From the NCBI GenBank assembly GCA_002633005.1, contig NMRA01000036.1, positions 503,761 through 567,760 on the forward strand: a stretch of DNA of 64,000 bases, in the 5' to 3' direction. How positions within the stretch are numbered: the first letter of the stretch is position 1; each line of letters begins with the position of its first letter. This document shows, piece after piece, positions 58,601 to 64,000 of the stretch. A program made the position numbers and the translations under genes. The notes beneath the pieces are model-generated. The model was not told the origin of the DNA and did no database searches. It saw only the letters and a list, made by a program, of their open reading frames with translations. Source of the stretch: Phoronis australis (lineage: Eukaryota; Phoronida; Phoronidae).

Positions 58601-58962
58601 TATCCGAAGGAAGGCGTATCGTGGTCTTCTTCACAGGAGCCTTGACTCTAACAATGTCATTTGTATCATTTTGAGAACACTTGTCCAAGTCACGATCGTC
58701 TGCTGTGATCTTGCGCGCAAGCAGGGATCAACCACTACCGCAATTAATTAGTGACTGTGTGGACTAAAACTAAACAAAGATAAGTTGTGCGAAAGTACAC
58801 GTATTTAACATTATTCAAAGGCATTTGTAGCATTTTGGGCGACTTTAACTATCCGGCAGTCAATACTTACGCGAGCTATGTCATGCTAGTATAGTGCATT
58901 AACGAAGACTGAAAGGGTGGTTTTACTCAGACATACTCAAACACCGCAAACCATTATCCTAC
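55690..58962. other. Opsin intron between TM5 and TM6 exons
   Basis: Contains a CCTGAAGATGGG...CTCGATATATCGC motif (56164-56196) and inverted CCGAAGGTTC repeats (57404-57540 and 58150-58235). A minus open frame at 58699-58470 is discussed in the findings. Confidence 0.5.
57404..57540. repeat. Degenerate ~17-bp tandem repeat around CTCCGAAGGTTC
   Basis: Successive copies: TGTTCCGAAGGTTCCC, TACTCCGAAGGTCCAA, TACTCTGAAGGCTCAC, TGCTCCGAAGGTTCGC, then weaker copies. The inverse complement motif (TTCGGAGTAGTGAA, TTCGGAATAGTGAA) appears at 58158-58210. Confidence 0.65.
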
Positions 58963-59176
58963 CTTAACCATATGCGTCTCGGTAAACCAAACGTCAACTT
59001 CCGTCTGCTTGTTATCGCTCTTGTCAAACTGGGACGACAGAGACTGGAGATAATAGAAGACGGCAAGAGGAATGATGTAACACCAGGAGGCGTAATTGAG
59101 TATGAAGAATGTGTAGTATTCATCCACGGTCTGCCAGCTGATGAGACACGTGGTACCGGCCGGGTCGATGGAGTAG
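58963..59176 (-). CDS. Peropsin-like opsin, ECL2-TM5-ICL3 exon
   Basis: Acceptor catgacttccag, donor TTAAG|GTAGGA, phase 2 in, 0 out. It starts SYSIDPAGTTCLISWQT: the ECL2 hairpin with the conserved disulfide Cys and an Asp six residues before it (rhodopsin position 181, also Asp in peropsin). TM5 follows (YYTFFILNYASWCYIIPLAV, conserved Pro), then a charged ICL3 (SSQFDKSDNKQTEVDVWF) ending in ETHMVK. It joins in frame to 60873 and 55689. Confidence 0.93.
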
Positions 59177-60872
59177 CTGGAAGTCATGGAATGAAGGAAA
59201 CGTGAATAACACAAACACCTCCATTGCACTGAAGTTTTTCCATTCAGTACAAAACTATAACACGAGTTTCAGTAAACAAAAGTGTGAGAAATTATTCGCA
59301 CGTGTGTCTGAGAAAGGATTAATTTATAGATATTACAAGAATTGGCATAACAGGCTCATAATTTAGATCAATCAAACGATTTTTGAGAGACATTCTAGCC
59401 CCATTTCTGGCCTGCTTAAGCTGAATGAAGCTGAGTGTTGTTGATAGTAAAACACAAGATACACGAGTAACCCGTATGAGGAAGCATTGAGCCTCGTCCA
59501 TGTCAATCAACAGTGGTCTGTTTCATGAAAAATGACTTAAAGGGAAGGCAAGAATATTTGTGCCAATTTGATTAAATTACCATTTCCCGGTTATCTTTCA
59601 TATTTTCGAAGTAATTAAATCTCCCCGTATTCTAACTAATTACGCATGCGTCACTGTGGAAGTAATGTTTGCGACCCGAATCTTTTACCGACGGCTTTCT
59701 TTACATGCATTTCAGATTGTGTTCATTTGCCTTTCCCTAAATCTTATTTGGTGCGCTTGAAAGTTGTTTCAATAAACAAGAGATCTTGTTTCACGATTTC
59801 CAATGGATGACAAGATCCGTCGAAGAAGGCACGGTCTTGCCAAGGATGCAGTGTTGCCCGTTGACGCCATGACTAAAACACTGCAAAAGACAGTGTGAGC
59901 GGCAAACGTTTCTTACCTCGGATTGCAAAAGCGATGTGTATGCAGAGATCATGAAGGTAGCTGATAAACATTTTGTGAAGAAAGATGACTTACAATTTGT
60001 ATTTGCCTTCTCTGCTTAGTTGCCACCTGCTAGAAGATATTTTTTGAAATGCAAAGCGACAAAAGTTGCAGCCATTGTTCTGACTACATGCCACGACGTT
60101 GGTCTTACCCGTGCGCGTGTGTTTAATTCGGTTTTTGTGTCGATCAGTTTTAGTTAATCTTATGTTCTTATGATTTGTATGATACTGTACACTTTTCAGC
60201 ACTTTTTGAAATACCTTTGCAGCACCAATGACATTCTTCGCGGGCTCACATAGCCTGCATGTTGCAGCGTTATTCCCAGGCACCACGTCACTACACTTAC
60301 CGGACACGATTCAGTGATTTGCGGGGGATCATTTTTGCCACAGTATTCGTTCTTAAAAACATATGGCAATTTTCAACCTACTTCACATTCACATCGTCGC
60401 CATATGTTGTGTTTCTAACTATTTAGGCCAAGCACTTAGAGACGAGGAATTTGCTTGCAAGTTCCACTTTGAGTCTTTAATCACTTTCATGCCAAACAAA
60501 CTCTTGTTCTTGATATAACTTAATTCAATTATTTGTCTGTACTGAGAAGTTGCTCGAAACGTTCTTCCTGTGGGAGCACCACGTGCACCAATCCCACTAG
60601 TAGCAGACAGTAAAGTGAGACATGCTGTTTATAATCAACGGACTTAGAAAATGAGTGTGGAGCACAGGCGTGGTCACATTCGATCATTTTGTACCTTTCG
60701 TCACTAAAGGCTGTCAATCGCGAAACGAATATTAACAGTTTTGTAGAAAAATAACACTATATGGCAACCAAGGCGGAAAACAAGTTTGGTTCTGGTTTCG
60801 GGGCTTCAGAAAATTGACTTGGATAACTGATTCCTCTGAGTCCAATTGCAACGGAGAAAAAATGGTACATAC

Positions 60873-60972
60873 CTTCCCCATCCATAAAAAGGCAAAAGCG
60901 ACCAGAACAATGACACCATCCATATAGCGGGAAGGACGAGTGTGCAGTAGTGCCAGGTGGTCAACGATTTAC
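60873..60972 (-). CDS. Peropsin-like opsin, TM4 exon
   Basis: Acceptor tattcaacag, donor GGGAAG|GTATGT, phase 1 in, 2 out. The correct frame reads LTTWHYCTLVLPAIWMVSLF then SLLPFYGWG, matching TM4 of peropsin (TTNTY...W..GLFWALMPIIGW pattern), with the conserved TM4 Trp and the GW at the ECL2 start. The longer ATG-initiated frame over the same bases (60923-60732) is a shadow. Confidence 0.9.
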
Positions 60973-63528
60973 CTGTTGAATATACATCTCATGTAACTAT
61001 AAACTATAACTGTATTGGCGGATTTAGACCATAAGTACACCACCAAAACGCCATTATCATGCCATTTTAAGACGCAGGCGTTTTTCCATCGGAGATTGTG
61101 GTTACACCACGTTTCAGATACATGTACGTCTGCGGATTGAAGGAGCGATCGTGAGAAGAGGTTTTGGTGTCCATGTGGATTAGTAGAGACTAGGAACCAA
61201 ATATTTTTTAAATATGCGGATATGTTCATAAAGGATGGTGTTTGTTAGTCTCGTGAATTAAAATCGAAACCATGGACAGTTCTGACATGGCAACCAAGGT
61301 TTTTATTCCAGCCAATCAGGGAGCGGGAAAATGTCAACACTACGGTCTCCATATTGACCCACAAACATTCGCGGCTAACACTGCGCTGCTTGCTTCACTT
61401 CAAAGTGCAGATCGACGATTTACCAATAACCAACAAGGATATACAGATATGTGACTGACGAGACGGTCAGATGAAAATACGTCCGTGACACACGTCCCAA
61501 TAAACAAGCTCAACTGAAAGAGAAATAATTTCACAATGTATATTGTGAAAAATGTGACTTTTAAATACGAACTCACTTGAAACTTTGACATCAGATTGGA
61601 AGCATAACTTACATAAAAAATGAAAACGCGCCCACACAAAGACGTACCACTAATTAAGTTTTGAATATCAGTTACGGAATCTAGGCAACTAAAGGAAAAG
61701 GTGGTTCATCATCGGACATCTCAAAAAGTGCTGAATATTACAAAGAGAGCCACATTTATATTTGTTAGTTGAATTAGGAAAGTTGTGTCGAAATTTTAGA
61801 GAATTTATAACCAAACCTGCTTTCAGATGGTTAAATGCTATTTCTTTTTCTCTAGCAATGAAAACTTTAATGATATGTAGTATGGTGTTATAACTAACAG
61901 GTAGATGATTTTTCACTTTGTTTTCAAAACAAAAATATACTTTGCTCTGTCCCAAAACCTACCGGGAACTCATTCCAAATCATAATACACCAGACAGGGG
62001 GTGGAAAGGGACTGAGACAGTGCGAAGTCGGTCTGATTTCTTCAATTACTTGGAATATGTGCCCTTCTGTATGGCAGGAGGAAGGGCAACTTATACCTTA
62101 TAGGTGTAAATGAATATATATTGTTTCTTAATATTTGAAAGCAGCATCCAGTGTGAGAGAGATAACGAATGTGACTTACGGAAACGTGACTTAATCGACA
62201 AGATTATGGTATTCTCACTCGGTCGTGTATTACAGTGTTTGAGCATGCCATCTGTCATGAAAGCTGTTACAGTATTAGGTAGCGCATGTCAAGAATGTGC
62301 TCCTGTTTCCGATTCTCAACGTCTAAAGCCACGAATAATATTCAGAAATTAGGATCAGCAGAAATTGTCCTTAGAACGGTTAACCACAGACTCTTCCAAC
62401 TATATAAATGGAGACTAAACGTGTGATCAGAATCCTGAAAATGAATAAAACATGTGGCATTAATATTCATAACGATCTTTTTAAGGTGATAGTGCATTGT
62501 TGATTGTAACTCGATTGTTCAATGTTCTGCTGCCGGCTACCTTTTGTCCGTTTGTTGGCGTCAAAATTCACTAACAACTAGATGAGAATCATTTCACGTA
62601 TAAAGTATCAGAGGATGACGGTTGGCAATTCTCTCGAAAGATTGCAATGTACCAGGCACTGCTACGTGGATGGACCCCGTGTTCCGGCGAACAGCACCAT
62701 CAACGTCTTGTGTTGACAGTACTGCATATGGTGCTGCACCGTGTAATCCAACCACTTGCAAGTAATAGTTTACATGGCCGTCACAAACAAAGCAACCCCA
62801 CTGGCAATCATGGGGGGCTACGTTAAGTGAAAATGGTGACGAAGGGGGTGGGGGAAGGGGAATGAGCAAACTTTGTGGCCACCGAGAATTCTGAATGTAT
62901 TTGAGGCGACCGGCTCGACTGTCAGAAATTCTACCATCAGGAGGAAGAGGTGAAAATCATGACGATAGGGGGCAGCTCGAATCCCTGGGGCCACTAGATT
63001 TCTTAAAGAGGCTGATAAAGCTTAATCTAGCACACGCGTTTCCCGACAGGACATTATTTTGACTCGGATCCCCTCACCCTCCTCCGCACTGCGGGGATGT
63101 GTTGTTCGCCATATTCTGCAATCTCTGCTTCCGATGTTGTCATCTAGAACAGCTTGTGCCACTTTGCACACACAAGGTTGATGAAACAGACCAAACGACG
63201 GCAAACTGGATAACGTTTATCGCACCTGCGCCTATTAAGTGTAAAATAATAATTAACCACATCATTCACGATTTTCAGAATCAAATCACTTTCTTAAGAC
63301 CGCAAATCACTTGGATTAGAGAAGCAACACACTTGTTTGGAATGTACTGGCGCTCCCTCCAGCACTACAAAAACGTTTTAATCTGAGCCAGCCTATCATT
63401 GCCATTATTTTATTGTTACCTGTACTGAAAGTATTGCATCATCATCATTATTATCATTGAATTTAGATAATGACAATGATGGAGATTACCTTCAGGCTCA
63501 AAATACCTGTGTGTTAAAAAGTACGTAC
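60973..63528. other. Opsin intron between TM3 and TM4 exons
   Basis: 2.56 kb, AT-rich. Contains only unsupported short frames. Confidence 0.5.
63425..63470. repeat. CATCATCATTATTATCATT microsatellite
   Basis: Short trinucleotide tract in the opsin TM3-TM4 intron. Confidence 0.75.
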
Positions 63529-63656
63529 TCAGTTTTGGCCAGCACACCGCCAGGTAGACATCAAGTCCAATGGAGAAGGCAGTCAAGATTTCCGCTGTCC
63601 CCGACACCATGCCGAGCAGCGAGTAGGCCTTGCACACCAAGTCTGAGAATGGCCAC
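63529..63656 (-). CDS. Peropsin-like opsin, TM3 exon (gene continues off the right edge)
   Basis: Acceptor tttctcccgatag before 63656, donor CTGA|GTACGT, phase 2 in, 1 out. It reads WPFSDLVCKAYSLLGMV (end of ECL1, conserved disulfide Cys, TM3 start) then TAFSIGLDVYLAVCWPKLS. The TM3 end motif is DVY instead of (D/E)RY: the key arginine is replaced by valine. TM1-TM2 exons must lie at higher coordinates; none is visible in the 340 bp left, which is satellite. Confidence 0.92.
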
Positions 63657-63681
63657 CTATCGGGAGAAACGTTACCCTTAC

Positions 63682-64000
63682 AAAAATGAACTTAAGTTTT
63701 CATCGAAAAACTTAAGTTTTTGGTCTGAAAAACTTAAGTTTTCATTCCCGAAAACTTAAGTTTTTGGCGAAAACTTAAGTATTTTGGAACAAGTTTTTTG
63801 GAACGAACTTAAGTTTTCATAACTTAAGTTTTCAAAAAACTTAAGTTTTTCAAAAACTTAAGTTTTGAAAACTTAAGTTTTTCAAAAACTTAAGTTCTAA
63901 AAACTTAAGTTTTTCAAAAACTTAAGTTTCTAAAACTTAAGTTTTCCAAAAACTTAAGTATTTTGGAACAAGTTTTTTGGAACGAACTTAAGTTTTTAAA
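63682..64000. repeat. CTTAAG minisatellite
   Basis: Sixteen CTTAAG sites, mostly as AAAACTTAAGTTTT, a perfect palindrome, at 10-30 bp spacing. A longer unit, CTTAAGTATTTTGGAACAAG and the following GTTTTTTGGAACGAACTTAAG, occurs twice about 179 bp apart (63773 and 63952), so there is higher-order structure. The array continues past the window edge. Confidence 0.92.

Noticed and set aside
60732-60923. ATG-initiated minus frame reading MDGVIVLVAFAFLWMGK as a membrane protein
   Set aside because: It looks like a TM helix by chance; the splice-consistent frame of the same DNA gives the true opsin TM4 sequence.

Overview
This window looks like metazoan nuclear DNA. Its genes are split into small exons with GT..AG introns of about 0.1-4 kb, the DNA is AT-leaning by eye, and intergenic space is packed with decayed LTR elements, foldback/MITE-like repeats and tandem satellites. 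There is one assembly gap (32789-33380, all N). The gene content (peropsin-like opsin, a C-type lectin/WSC/discoidin/sushi mosaic protein, ELP6) suggests a marine invertebrate, perhaps a deuterostome such as a lancelet, hemichordate or echinoderm. I cannot fix the species from sequence alone.

Layout, left to right. (1) 1-4.2 kb: the 3' end of an unrecognised plus-strand gene with a Pro/Ser-rich exon (1791-2005), a probable terminal exon (2413-2457) and a long 3' UTR ending near AATAAA at 4138. (2) 5.75-8.1 kb: a gag-only, pol-less LTR-type element with a tRNA-Ser-like primer binding site, a gag with an N-terminal helix-hairpin-helix and a C-terminal CCHC knuckle, a polypurine tract and a 3' LTR. 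The sequence just before the primer site carries tRNA-like A and B boxes, and part of it recurs at 8841. (3) 9.5-12.2 kb: ELP6, two coding exons on plus, apparently intact (261 aa). (4) 12.3-20.6 kb: repeats. These include a minus-strand Ty3/gypsy remnant in the order integrase, reverse transcriptase, RNase H (Gmr1-like), two foldback elements and a Penelope-like tail.

(5) 20.7-40.5 kb, minus strand: at least 13 coding exons of a large secreted or membrane mosaic gene. It begins with a signal peptide and C-type lectin domain at 40470, then WSC, a short fibrinogen/CNTNAP-like exon, a discoidin (F5/8C) domain over three exons, a second WSC, three sushi/CCP domains and a third WSC. The splice phases I derived agree at every junction, and all but one are phase 1. 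The last visible exon ends in a good donor at 20712, so the gene continues; I could not find the next exon. (6) 40.5-55.4 kb: gene-poor DNA with MITEs, a SAP-like pseudogene fragment, a dispersed repeat shared with the ELP6 intron and a 41-bp satellite. (7) 55.4-63.7 kb, minus strand: four exons of a peropsin-like opsin (TM3 to the C terminus). TM1-TM2 lie upstream, probably beyond the right edge. It keeps the retinal-binding lysine and both disulfide cysteines but has lost the DRY arginine, the TM6 CWxP proline and the NPxxY asparagine. (8) 63.68-64.0 kb: a CTTAAG-rich minisatellite abutting the opsin TM3 exon.

The three recognised genes have separate jobs (tRNA wobble modification, extracellular recognition, retinal binding) and do not form a pathway together.
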